DNA of 64,000 nucleotides, taken from assembly GCA_022414725.1 (NCBI GenBank), contig CM039466.1:38845239-38909238 (forward strand), in the 5' to 3' direction. Both the position numbers and the translations under genes were made by a program. The notes beneath the pieces were generated by a model. That model was not told where the DNA came from, ran no database searches, and saw nothing but the letters and a program-made list of their open reading frames with translations. Of this stretch, positions 21,797 to 31,653 are shown piece by piece (positions within the stretch are counted from its first letter, which is position 1; every line of letters starts with the position of its first letter). The DNA is from Microglena sp. YARC. Lineage: Eukaryota; Chlorophyta; Chlorophyceae; Chlamydomonadales; Chlamydomonadaceae.

Positions 21797-22077
21797 GCTA
21801 TCATCTACTGCATTTGTGGCGGCCCAGTTCCTAACAGCCCCCCTGTACCCTCGCGTGCCCTTGAGGCCAACATCAAGGGCCGCTTCAACCACATGTCTCC
21901 CTACATGCCTGACTGTGGCCGGCTGGGTATAAATGCTCCCTTAGCATGCAATAGGCGCAACGCTATGCTAGGCTTGCCTGAGCTGTTGGCCTTGCTGATG
22001 GCTCACGGAGCTGATGTGAATGCCAAGGCGCGGGTGGGCAGGACGCCGCTGCATATGGTGTGCATGAAGCCACACAG
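21797..22077 (+). CDS. Ankyrin gene exon I
   Basis: The acceptor is CCGTTGCAG|GCTATCATC and the donor CCACACAG|GTATGTGG; it enters in phase 0 and leaves in phase 2. It continues the repeat begun at 18933 (VHK|AIIYCICGG) with an insertion (ALEANIKGRFNHMSPYMPDC) and then an ankyrin outer helix, LPELLALLMAHGADVNAKAR. It ends on the next tetrapeptide RTPLHMVCMKPH. TPLH and LL..GADVNA are clear. The first half is the part amplified to its left and the last about 60 bp the part amplified to its right. Confidence 0.85.
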
Positions 22078-23185
22078 GTATGTGGTGCTGAGTGGCATTA
22101 TTATTACTATTGTTATTATTATTAATATTATTATTATTATCATCATCCCGATTATTATTATTATTATTACTTTTATTATTATTGCTGTTGTGCTGTGGTT
22201 GTGTTGGCATAGTTTTGAATTGTGGGGGTCTGGCTGGGTACCAAGGCTCCCTTAGCATGCAATAGGCGCAACTCTATGCTAGGCTTGCCTGGGCTGATGG
22301 CCTTGCTGATGGCTAACGGCGCTGATGTGAATGCCTAGGCACGGGTGGGCACACACCACTGTAATGGTGTACTTGAAGCCACATAGGTATGCGGTGCTTG
22401 GTTGTGGGGGTGGATGGGGGTGGGGTGGGGTGGGTGGGGGGATGATAGTGGTGGCGGTGGCCAGACACCACTGCAAATGATGTGCATGAAGCCACACAGG
22501 TATGCGGTGCATGGTGGTGTGCGTGGGGGTGGGGTGGGGGTGATGATGGTGGTGGGGGTGGCCAGACACCACTGCAAATGATGTGCATGAAGCGAGACAG
22601 GTATGCGGTGCATGGTGGTGTGTTTGGTGGTGTGTGTGGGGGTGGTGGTGGTGGGGTGGTGGTGGTGGTGGGGGGGCGGGCAGACACCACTGCAAATGAT
22701 GTGCATGAAGCCACACAGGTATGCGGTGCATGATGGTGTGTGTTGGGGTGGGGGTGGGGTGATGATGGGGTGGGGGTGGCCAGACACCACTGCAAATGGT
22801 GTGCTTGAAGCCACACAGATATGCGGTGCTTGGTGGTGGTGTGTGGGTGGGTGGGTGGGTGGGGGGGGGGGCAGACGCCACTGCAAATGGTGTGCATGAA
22901 GCCACACAGGTATACGGTCCTTGGTGGGGTGGGTGATGCTGTGCTTGGTGGTTGTGGTGATGATGGTGGTGGTGGTGGCCAGACACCACTGTAAATGGTG
23001 TGCTTGAAGCCACACAGGTATGCGGTGCTTGGTGGTGGTGGTGGTGTGTGTGGGGTGGGGTGGGGTGGGGGGGGTGGGGGGGGCAGACGCCCACTGCAAA
23101 TGGTGTTTTGAAGCCTCGTAGGTATGCCGTGCTTGGTTGGGTGGTGTTGGTGGGGTGGGATCAGTGGGGTGGGGGGGTGGGGCAC
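22078..23185 (+). repeat. Eight copies of exon I end with GGTGG filler
   Basis: The first copy (about 22240-22400) repeats about 130 bp of exon I (CCCTTAGCATGCAATAGGCG...) but has an in-frame TAG where the real exon has AAG. Seven shorter units of about 100-115 bp follow (CAGACACCACTGCAAATG...TGCATGAAGCCACACAGGTATGCGG) with GGTGGTGGGGGTGG filler. A TTATTATTA tract occupies about 22098-22185. Confidence 0.85.
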
Positions 23186-23390
23186 TTAGACAAATACGAT
23201 ATCTTATTGCCCAAAATGAGCACTAAATAATTGTGTGTAAATGTTTGGCACCAAACAGCTATGCGGGGCTGAGGAAATAAATACATGGTATGACTTATTA
23301 TGATGCGTGAGGATGAGGGGACCAGCCTGCTTGCTTGCATTTGCATTTTGCAAGTGCATGCAAACAGGAAAATTGTGAAAAGAGTCACCA

Positions 23391-24012
23391 TAGATTCCCC
23401 ACCCAACTCAATCCAACCCAATCCAACCCAACCAACCCAACCCAACTCAACCCAACCCAACCCAACCCAACCCAACCCAACAAACCCAAACCCAACCACC
23501 CAACCCAACCAACCCAACCACCCAACCAACCCCCAACCCACCCAACCCAACCCACCCAACCAACCCACAACCACACCAACCCAACCACCCAACCACCCAA
23601 CCCAACCACCCAACCCAACCCAACCCAACCACCCCAACCACCCAACCACCCAACCACCCAACCCAACCACCCAACCACCCAACCACCCAACCTACCACCC
23701 AACCCCAACCACCCAACCACCCAACCCAACCACCCAACCCAACCCACCAACCACCACAACCCAACCACCCAACCCAAGAACCCAACCCAACCCAACAACC
23801 TAACCACCCTACCCAACCACCCAACCCGACCACCCAACCCAACAACCCAACCACCCAATCCAAACCAACAACCCAACCAAACCAAACCCAGCCAAACCAA
23901 CAACCCAACAACCCAAACCAACCCAACCCAACCCAACCCAACCCAACCCAACCACCCAACCCAACAATCCAACCACCCAATCCAAACCAGCACCCCAACC
24001 CAACTCAACCCA
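23391..24012 (+). repeat. CCCAACC satellite
   Basis: About 620 bp are built from CCCAA, CCAACCA and CCCAACCAC words with no fixed longer period, strongly strand-asymmetric (A and C only). The intron DNA at 23186-23390 before it is unremarkable; GCATGCAAACAGGA occurs at both ends of the array. Confidence 0.92.
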
Positions 24013-24119
24013 AATGCATGCAAACAGGACAAATGTGAACCCAGTCACCTGTCTCGTGTCCTGTCACCCAAAACCAAATTGTCACCCTGTCCATCCCTGT
24101 CACCCTGCTGCCCAATTGT

Positions 24120-24338
24120 TTTCAATCGATAGAGTTGTTACACAGTGAAGACTGAAGAGCAGAGAGTCAACATCGCAACTCGCACGGCTATATAGAATAG
24201 GAAGTCTCCAGGAAGATTCTGAAGACACGTGCAGGCCATAGCTAGCCTATGGCCTGGCGGCAGGCAACCCGTGTCCTGGGGCACCTGGACCACGCGTGCA
24301 CTATGCCAACTCAGTGTCCGACGCAACGGACAATAACA
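24120..24338 (-). repeat. 3' LTR of copia-like element, copy 1
   Basis: The 219-bp LTR begins TGTTATTGTCCG on the minus strand and ends ...CTATCGATTGAAA, so only the 5' end has the usual TG. It contains TATATAG near the middle, a plausible TATA element on either strand. It is preceded in element sense by the polypurine tract at 24339-24350. Confidence 0.9.
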
Positions 24339-24350
24339 CCCCCCCAATTC
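24339..24350 (-). promoter_or_regulatory. Polypurine tract
   Basis: On the element strand GAATTGGGGGGG directly abuts the TG of the 3' LTR, the expected plus-strand priming site. The second copy has GAATTGGAGGGG at the equivalent place. Confidence 0.75.
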
Positions 24351-24976
24351 AAGGTGTTCTTGGATACAAGAATCCCTGGAATTAACTGGGGGGCATAAAG
24401 AAATTATAATAGTATAAAGGCTGACAAGGCTATTTAGAGATGCTAGTGGCTGGCAGGAGAGGCTGTAAATAATAAATTATTTGGAACTGGATCCAAGGGG
24501 ACACGGCAAATTAATAGCAAAGGTCTTTAGATCAATGTCAGTCTACTAGGGTAGCAGAAAGCAGGGAGGCTGCCTTAGGGAGCTAGAGGTAAACTGCAGA
24601 TAGGCTGCGTGCTAGGTGGCAGAGGGGCTGCAGGGAAGCTGGGAGAAACTGCAGATAGGCTGCAGGCTAGTTTGCAGGGAGGCTGCTGGGAAGCTGGAAG
24701 GAACCTGCTGATAGGCTAGGTTACGAGAAGTAGGACATGATTTGAGATGAGAGAATAAGTTTAGACAAGATGTCTGTGCTAGTCCCCCCATAATTTGGGC
24801 TCATCCTAAATTAGAGTATTGCAGACATACGGCAGTAACTTGATGATGGATTCTAAGTCAAAGGGAGCATCAGTACAAGAGGCAGTACAAGACACCAGTA
24901 CAGGAGGCAGTACCCAGATTAATCTTAGAGTGTTCATGGCTAAAACAATAAGGAGCAATAGACTATAGGTGCATAT

Positions 24977-25566
24977 TTAAGTGCCAGATGCTGGGCATCC
25001 ATCAAGGTCCAGCTGGCTGTGGATTGTCTTTAGGAGAGTGGAGAAGGATTTCCTAGACATCTTCGGGGTGTCCAGCATGTTGATGAATGTGAAATCCATA
25101 GGGTTCCAGTGCATGCTGAGGTTGTTGACACAGATGACTCTGCCTCCAGGGTTCACACAGCTGATGGGATGCATGAGCATCTTGGGCCAGGTGGCAAGGA
25201 TCCTTGCATGTGCTTGGACCATGGCTGCTTGTAGGCAGATGGCCCACTGGAGGGTGGGCCTGTCAGCTGTAGAAACAGTGGGGTAGATATGGACCATGTG
25301 CTGCAATCTGTTGACATGCTTGAGAAGAGATCCACAGACTGATGAAGGGCCGCTGTGCATCTGTCTGCTGGGGAATTTAGTCTGCTCAGATGCTAGCAGG
25401 GTAGGGAACTAGTTGGCTAGCTGGTGAATGAGGGTCGGGACAGGCTGTCTAGGTCTGATGCTAAAGGCTCTAAGGGAAGAAGGGGAGTTGTTGAGGGTAG
25501 TCAGCAGTGTTCCAAACCTGGCTCTGGAGAGACCAGAGTTGTTAAGGAAATGGACTGGGTAGGTGT
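24977..25566 (-). pseudogene. C-terminal part of element polyprotein, unrecognised
   Basis: This is the minus-strand coding remnant after the integrase stub. An intact 127-codon stretch at 24977-25360 includes TVSTADRPTLQWAICLQA, VNNLSMHWNPMDF and a terminal LDLDGCPASGT. Upstream, a TAG lies within the frame near 25408 (the other copy reads through, FTTKFPTL). Comparison with 62815-63918 shows this was once continuous with the upstream protease-like frame; the break is a one-base deletion near 25641. I do not recognise its function. The other copy is about 78% identical here by eye, so it was presumably maintained. Confidence 0.7.
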
Positions 25567-26853
25567 TCATGTTGACATGAGTGAGGGGCTGGTCAGGGTG
25601 AGGGGGAGTAGCTGAGGGAATCCATTGGTCAAATCTAAGGCTTGGGAGAGTTCTTGCTGAGTGCAGGACCCTTGTCCATCAACAGGGAATGCATCCTCAT
25701 ATGTAGTCCTGGCTTGGTCTAGCATGAGGTCCATTTCTATTCTGGCTTGTGCTTCTGTCAGGTTACAGAGGTCATCAAAAGGAACAGTGGGAAGCTGTTG
25801 GATGGGGGCGTTAAAGTAGGCAGGATCTGGGATGAAGTCATGTGAAGAGGTGGTGTACAGATCATCTTGGTATGATGTGAATTCTCCCCCATTGTCTGAC
25901 TGGAGCAAGGATGGTGGACGGGCTTGGGCAAGGTCAGGCAGGTCATCATCACCAATGACTGGGATCAAATCTGGTAGACTACTGGAGCTGCTAGCAGTAT
26001 CATGTGGGATGGAGCAGCTGCCAGCAAAGTCATCATTGTAGTGGGCAGCTGGCTGGTTGACCAGTTCCGGTTGGGTGACCATCATGATTATCAAAGGGAA
26101 TGTGGGAGATGGGGTATTGGGAATAGGGAGGGGAATAGGGTTCTTAGAGGTGCTAGTGAAGTAGAGACCATGCCTTTTGGGGCATAAGAGGATTGTCTTT
26201 GTGCCCCTGGTTGTGGGTAAGGAGAGGGTAGCAGTAGCATTGGACATGTGAACTTGAAGCTTGGGAGAGAGCCTGTGTGCTGCATGCAAGCTGATGATGT
26301 TGGCTGTAGTCAGGGGTGGAGCAAGGAGCACATCGTGGAGGGTGATCAGGGATCCATGGTGTCCCCTGATGTGAGCTTTCCCTTTCTGGAGGCAGAGGAG
26401 TGGGGCTGCTCCAAGGTCAGCCAGTTGGAGGCTAATAGGCTGGGGGAGATCCTGAATGTCATGCAAGTTGGAGGGGTTACTGGTGCAGTGGGAGTGGGCT
26501 GCACAGTCTAAAAGCCATTCTGTCTGGAGAGCTGTCTGGTAGGGATCAAGGGTGGCACTGTCAGATAGGTCCACATTTCCATTCCCCTCATCATCATCAT
26601 CAGTGTCACTTGAGACTAATTCTGGCATGGACTCTTCCCTTTCTATAAGACAAGCATCTGTATCATTCATTGGTCCAAAGAAAGTACTGTCATCCAAGGG
26701 GGCATGTGGGGGAGATAGGGGTGTGGACTTGCCTCTTGTTGACTCAGCATACTGGAGAGGCTGGGGTCCATCATGTGTTGTCAATGCCATGAAGTTGTGC
26801 TCATCCTCATTGTCTGTGCTGGACTGGGAAGTAGAACAGTCATCATCTGCCAC
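25567..26853 (-). pseudogene. Copia-like protease and integrase-remnant region
   Basis: A 428-codon minus-strand frame continues gag after a frame break. An acidic Ser/Asp-rich linker (residues 1-105) precedes the protease signature EWLLDCAAHSHCT (residues 112-124). In copia elements this site normally reads D-[ST]-G-A; here it is D116-C-A-A. A DVLLAP...NIISLHAAHRL stretch (residues 175-195) matches the copia protease C-terminal pattern. CPKRHGLYFT (225-233) resembles the GAG-pre-integrase segment. LLQSDNGGEFTS (317-328) is the integrase block around the second catalytic Asp, without the HHCC finger, first Asp or distal Glu. The frame shifts near 25641. It is probably inactive and parasitic on an autonomous relative. 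Confidence 0.8.
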
Positions 26854-27026
26854 ATGGGCATGCCTACTGTTGTCACGGCGGCTGTAGCCCTTGGGGTCTT
26901 TGTTGGAGCTCCTGTGGTCTCTCCTAGGGGACTTGGACTTGCTGGAGGACCTCCTGGCTGCGTCATTGGGGGGTGATGGAGATCCCCTATTGCCAGATGT
27001 AGATGAAAACGGTGGAGGCCTGTACT

Positions 27027-27869
27027 TCAGGTCAGTGGAGGTACTGGGGCAAGCGAGGGATTGTGTCCAAAACCATTACAGTTCCAGCAGGTCATCTGGG
27101 TTGATGGAACACGGTCCTTCCTTGGTCGTCCCTGGAAGGCAGCAGCTGCCATGTGCTCGGTTTCCTCGGGGGAGATGGTGGAGTCAGATATCTGGTTGGA
27201 AACCTGGTACCTGATGATCTGTGTCTGGAATGATGCAAAGTCAGGGCAGACAGAGTTGTGGAAGGAGTTCCTGAAACCATTGTATTCTGGGCGAGGTGAG
27301 AGTCCCTGGACAATAATGCTAAGGAAGGCAGGGATGGAGGTGTTGCTGACTCCATTGACTTGGGGAAGCAAGGAGTATAACTCATAGCTTCGAGAGAGGT
27401 AGACCTGCAGTGGTTCAGATGTCGTCATGCTGAGACTGTACATGGATCTCACAGCACCTGTTTCCAGGTCAGAATTCCGTTCTCCATACGTGAGCTTCAG
27501 GAACCTGTAGGCTTTGGCAGCAACATCAGTGTGTGCAAGTATAGCCTGCTGTATGGGGTCTGAACAATGCCTGAGGATTTCATTGAGAGCGACAGCATTC
27601 TTCACGATCGTGATGCGGTAGGGAACAGCACGAGATGCAATATTTGCATTAGCATGGTCAACATTCGGGTAGTGAGAGTCTTCCAATGGGTATTCGTCAC
27701 CTGTTGGTGGCTCACCGTTGGGGGGTTGAGCCATCGCCGCGTCAATGGCTATGAAGATGCATCCAGGGTGGGATCTGAGGTGACGAAAGAGGAAGGGTCC
27801 AAACTTGTGCCAGGGAACAGCAGAGGTGCCGTCGAAGACGAATGCAGGGGGCTTGGCTTGTGTTGCCAT
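27027..27869 (-). pseudogene. Gag of copia-like element, frame broken in the zinc knuckle
   Basis: The minus-strand ATG at 27869 opens MATQAKPPAFVFDGTSAVPW. The F-x-G-x-[SN]-x-x-x-W N-terminus is typical of copia Gag (UBN2-like). The body is helical and predicted to form the particle shell (CHCLPE unverified). Near the end, TCWNCNGFGHN starts a CX2CX4HX4C RNA-binding knuckle. The last Cys is missing because the frame slips about 10 codons on (near 27050). Reading one frame over recovers a Cys at the right spacing, then a basic Ser/Arg tail running straight into the protease frame at 26853. This suggests gag and pro were one frame. The stop at 27027 is therefore secondary. Confidence 0.85.
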
Positions 27870-28475
27870 GTTGTCTGTCGCGGCGCTGGGGTCTTGGGGT
27901 CTTGGACTTCACACCGGGTTAATAAACCGGCCAGTGTGTAATCCGGGTGTGAAGCTTGTCGGGCTTCAGTCTTGGTTGTGCGGTTTGGAGGTAGTGGTGA
28001 GGGAGTGTTGACAGCGAAGGGGGATCCAAATGGATCCTGTTGTTCTGAAATGGTGGTGATAGTAGCAGGGGGGGTAAGGGGTGACGGATTCAGTGAGCGG
28101 GAGGGGGAGGGGGGGGGGGGGGGGGGGGGGGGGGTACGATGGCGTGCAGGGCTGAATATCTCCTTGGCACAAACAATCTCAGAGGATTGTGCAACGCTGT
28201 GTGTGATCTGATGAGTGTACAACTCACGTCGTAGATCTGCTGAGACTTCTGGACTGCGTCTACGGGGCGTCTGGGACGGAAAGTAGAGACAACAACTGTT
28301 GTGTGGGCAGTAGGCGAGGCAGCGCAGGTTAGATTCCTCACGTGAACACGTAGGCAATCCAGGGCCAAAAGCAGTACTCAAGCCGTCGAGCAAGTCAGAG
28401 GGAAAACTGTCACCTTGTGCAGGGCTGAAGATCCACTTGGCACGGGCGCAGGGGCGTTGTCTGCGGGCAGCGGTC
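27870..28475 (-). other. Leader of the LTR element
   Basis: This is non-coding sequence between the primer-binding region and gag. It holds a G-run (C-run on the element strand) at about 28108-28132. A 214-codon minus frame crosses it but reads out of frame into gag and is mostly Pro/Ser/Thr, so I treat it as incidental. Confidence 0.5.
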
Positions 28476-28487
28476 GGGCCGATAACC
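28476..28487 (-). promoter_or_regulatory. Putative primer-binding site
   Basis: Immediately inside the 5' LTR the element strand reads GGTTATCGGCCC. The first seven bases resemble the initiator-Met-tRNA-type site of many copia elements (TGGTATCAGAGC), but the match is partial. Confidence 0.45.
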
Positions 28488-28706
28488 TTTCAATCGATAG
28501 AGTTGTTACACAGTGAAGACTGACGAGCAGAGAGTTAACATCGCAACTCGCGCAGCTATATAGAATAGGAAGTCTCCAGGAAGATTCTGAAGACACGTGC
28601 AGGCCATAGCTAGCCTATGGCCAGGCGGCAGGCAACCCGTGTCCTGGGGCACCTGGACCACGCGTGCACTATGCCAACTCAGTGTCCGACGCAACGGACA
28701 ATAACA
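28488..28706 (-). repeat. 5' LTR of copia-like element, copy 1
   Basis: 219 bp, five mismatches to the LTR at 24120-24338. It drives the element from the minus strand. It is flanked on the outside by ATTGT, which matches the duplication at 24115-24119. Confidence 0.9.
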
Positions 28707-28711
28707 ATTGT

Positions 28712-28911
28712 CACCCAAACCCATCCCTGTCACCCTGCCACCCAATTTGTGAACCCTGTCACATGTCACATGTCTGCCTACCTCCCACCCAAACCACCTC
28801 AACCCCAACCCTACCACCCAACCTAACCACCCAACCCAACCTAACAACCCAACCCAACAACCCAACCCAACCATTCAACCCAACCACCCAACCCAATCCA
28901 ACCCAACCTGA
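28712..28911 (+). repeat. GTCACCC and CCCAACC repeats
   Basis: This continues the arrays interrupted by the LTR element: CCATCCCTGTCACCCTGCC (also at 24090-24112 on the far side), then ACCCAACCTAACAACCCAAC words up to the exon J copies. Confidence 0.85.
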
Positions 28912-29375
28912 ATAGGCATGCTCATGGCAACCACACACGCACCTACCCCCACCCCCACCCACCCACCCACCCACCCACACACACCCACACACACAAACAC
29001 AACCTACCCCAACACACACACACACGCACACACTCACACAACTTCCCCAATCAGGCATGCTCATGGCAATGCATGACATGATGATCCACACCCAACTCCC
29101 ACATCTACCCCCCCCCCCCCCCCCTCCCCCACACACATACACACACACACACACACAACTTCCCCAATCAGGCATGCTCATGGCAATGCATGACATGATG
29201 ATCCACACCCAACTCCCACATCTACCCCCCCCCCCCCCCCCCCTCCCCCCACACACACATACACACACACACATACACACACACACAACTTCCCCAATCA
29301 GGCATGCTCATGGCAATGCATGACATGATGATCCACACCCAACTCCCACATCTCCCCCCCCCCCCCCTCCCCCCA

Positions 29376-29416
<41 letters not shown>

Positions 29417-30007
29417 CTTCCCCAATCAGGCATGCTCATGGCAATTCATGACATGATGATCCACACCCAACTCCCACATCTCCCCCCCCCCCCCCCCCCT
29501 CCCCCCACACACATACACACATACACACACAAACTTCCCCAATCAGGCATGCTCATGGCAACAAGATCTGCAGCCTTGCAGTATTATTTCAAAATGGAGC
29601 AGATCCGAATCAGGCTGATGATGACTCACACCTAACCCCCCCCTGCCCCCCCACCCCACACACTCAAACACACACACCTACCCCCTCCCCCCCTGCCCCC
29701 CCCCCCACACACACACCTCACACACTTAAACACACACACCTACCTCCCCCCCCACCCCCCCCACCTCACACACTCAAACACACACACCTACCCCCCCCCC
29801 CCCCCCCCCGCCTCACACACTCAAACACACACACCTACCCCCCACCCCCACCCCCACCCCACACACACACACCTCAAACACTCAAACACACACACACACC
29901 TAACTCCCCCCCCTGCCCCCCACACCCACCCCACACCCACCTCACACACTCAAACACACACCTACCCCCCCCCTTCCCACACACACACACACAACTTCCC
30001 CAATCAG
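28912..30007 (+). repeat. Six decayed copies of exon J start, with C-runs and CA tracts
   Basis: Copies of the acceptor and first bases (CCCCAATCAG|GCATGCTCATGGCAA) fall near 28914, 29054, 29171, 29311, 29429 and 29546. Four carry GCATGACATGATGATCCACA and long C-runs plus (CA)n. The sixth keeps 90 bp of exon J (TGCAGCCTTGCAGTATTA...) with frame breaks. From 29640 to 30000 it is C-run/CACACA filler. Confidence 0.87.
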
Positions 30008-30270
30008 GCATGCTCATGGCAACGAGATCTGCAGCCTCACAGTCTTACTCAAAAATGGGGCAGATCCTAATCAGGCTGACGATGACGGACGTACTGCCTT
30101 GCATCATGTGTTGGTTGAAGCGGTTGAGGCGCACCTAACACAGCAGATTGCTAAGATCAACCCAAGCAAGAGGTCCTTGAAAGCCACAAAGAGAGAGCCC
30201 GTTGCAGCTGTGGCATGGGTGCTAACTCGACTGCTAGAGTTTGGAGGCAAGGTGAATGTGAAAGATGCAG
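30008..30270 (+). CDS. Ankyrin gene exon J
   Basis: The acceptor is CCAATCAG|GCATGCTC and the donor GATGCAG|GTAGGTGG. The first base completes the Arg codon from 22077, and the exon leaves in phase 1. It encodes HAHGNEICSLTVLLKNGADP then NQADDDG, RTALHHVLVEAVEAH, a basic insertion (NPSKRSLKATKREP) and a second helix (VAWVLTRLLEFGGKVNVKDA). LL.NGADPN..DD.GRTALH and RLLEFGGKVNVKD are clear ankyrin signatures. Three further copies of its last about 100 bp follow in the intron with the frame and donor retained, so the exact 3' end used in mRNA could vary. Confidence 0.87.
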
Positions 30271-30459
30271 GTAGGTGGGCGTGTGTGTGTGGGTTCAAGT
30301 GTGGGGGGGGGAGAGAGAGGTGAAACCCAAGCAAGAAGTCGTTGAAAGCCACCAAGAGAGAGCCCGTAGCAGCTGTGGCTTGGGTGCTAACTCGATTGCT
30401 TGAGTTTGGAGGCAAGGTGAATGTGAAAGATGCAGGTAGGTGGGCGGGGTGGGTTTTGT

Positions 30460-30490
<31 letters not shown>

Positions 30491-30684
30491 GGGGGCAAAT
30501 AAGATGTCGTTGAAAGCCACCAAGAGAAAGCCCGTTGCGGCTGTGGCATGGGTGCTAACTCGCCTGCTAGAGTTTGGAGGCAAGGTGAATGTGCGAGATG
30601 CAGGTAGGTGTGTGTGTGTAGGTTTGGGTGGGGTGGGGGGGGGGGGGCAAGGTGAGACCCACGCAAGATTTCGTTGAAAGATAG

Positions 30685-30746
<62 letters not shown>

Positions 30747-31125
30747 GCGGCTGTGGCGTGGGTGCTAATTCGACTGCTTGAGTTTGGAGGCAAGGTGAAT
30801 GTGCAAGATGCAGGTAGGTGGGCGGGGATGGGTTTGTGCGTGTGTGTGGCTGGGGGTGGGGTGGGGGGGGGGCGTGTGTGGGGTGGCTGGCTGGGGGAGG
30901 GGGGGGCGGGGGTGGGGGGGGGAATCCAAGTAAGAGGTCGTTGAATGCTACAAAGAGAGATCCCGTTGCACCTGTGGCATGGATGCTAACTCAAGAGCAA
31001 GGTGAATGTGCAAGAGGTGTGTGTGTGGTGGTGGGGGGGGGGGCGGGTTGTGTGTGGGAGGGGGGGGAGGGAGGGGGAGAAGCGGGGGGGCAGTCTATGC
31101 AAATATTGAAATGTAAATAAAATCA
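30271..31125 (+). repeat. Copies of exon J second half, several still open
   Basis: Copies end near 30435, 30604 and 30812 with GTGAATGTG...GATGCAG|GTAGGTGG. The first two read KATKREP/KATKRKP, AVAWVLTRLLEFGG and KVNVKDA/KVNVRDA without a stop, and the third keeps AAVAWVLIRLLEFGG. A fourth (about 30930-31015) is degraded. Filler is G-runs, GT tracts and a (GA)n run at 30684-30740. Confidence 0.85.
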
Positions 31126-31653
31126 ATTCACAAGAATTTGATTTGTATGCAGGTGGCACTACTCTCCTTCATCTGGTTGGTTGTGTGTGTGGGGGTGGGG
31201 GGGGTGGGGGGGGGGGGGAGAAGTGGGGGGAGGGTACATGCAGATGATTAACTCCAATGATATCAATTCACAAAAATATGATTTGTATGCAGGTGGCACT
31301 ACCCCCCTTCATCTGCTTGGGCGGGGGGGTTGGGGGGGAGAAGTGGGGGCAGGTCTATGCAGATATTGAAATGCAAATGAAATCAATTCACAGAAATATA
31401 ATTTGTGTGCAGGTGGCACTACCCCCCTTCATCTGCTTGGGCGGGGTGGGGGTGAGGGTGGGGGAGAATAGGGGGGAGGTTCTAAGCAGATGATTAACTG
31501 TAAATGAAAGCAATTCACAGAAATATAATTTGTGTGTAGGTGGCACTACTCCTCTTCATCTGCTTGGGCGGGGGGGGGAGAAGGGGGGGGAGGGCAAATG
31601 CAGATGATTAACTGTAAATGAAATCAATTGACACAAACATAATTTGTGTGTAG
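31126..31653 (+). repeat. Four copies of exon K start
   Basis: Units of about 115-140 bp (acceptors near 31152, 31294, 31412 and 31540) carry AATTTGTGTGCAG|GTGGCACTACCCCCCTTCAT then a G-rich filler. All keep GGTTPLHL-type coding but diverge after CATCTGCTTGGG. Confidence 0.88.

Larger units (their letters stand above)
24120..28706 (-). mobile_element. Non-autonomous Ty1/copia-like LTR retrotransposon, copy 1
   Basis: The 4587-bp element reads on the minus strand. LTRs of 219 bp (24120-24338 and 28488-28706) differ at five positions, about 98% identity. The target duplication is ATTGT (24115-24119 and 28707-28711). In element order: LTR, PBS-like GGTTATCGGC, a roughly 600-bp leader, gag with CCHC knuckle, a copia-like protease region, an integrase remnant, an unrecognised C-terminal region, a roughly 600-bp tail, the polypurine tract TTGGGGGGG and the LTR. 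I find no reverse transcriptase or RNase H. Reading frames are broken by at least two indels and one stop. It lies in the intron between 22077 and 30008, opposite the gene. Confidence 0.9.

Noticed and set aside
22279..23185. His/Pro-rich minus-strand frames of 250-290 codons
   Set aside because: They are antisense to the exon I-derived GGTGG array, with three frames open together and no signals.
23300..24132. Asn/Pro/Thr-rich plus-strand and Gly/Trp/Val-rich minus-strand frames
   Set aside because: These are translations of the CCCAACC satellite on the two strands.
24120..28706. A complete autonomous copia element
   Set aside because: I searched the minus-strand frames for reverse transcriptase and RNase H motifs (such as YVDD) and found none; the space between the integrase stub and the LTR is too short.
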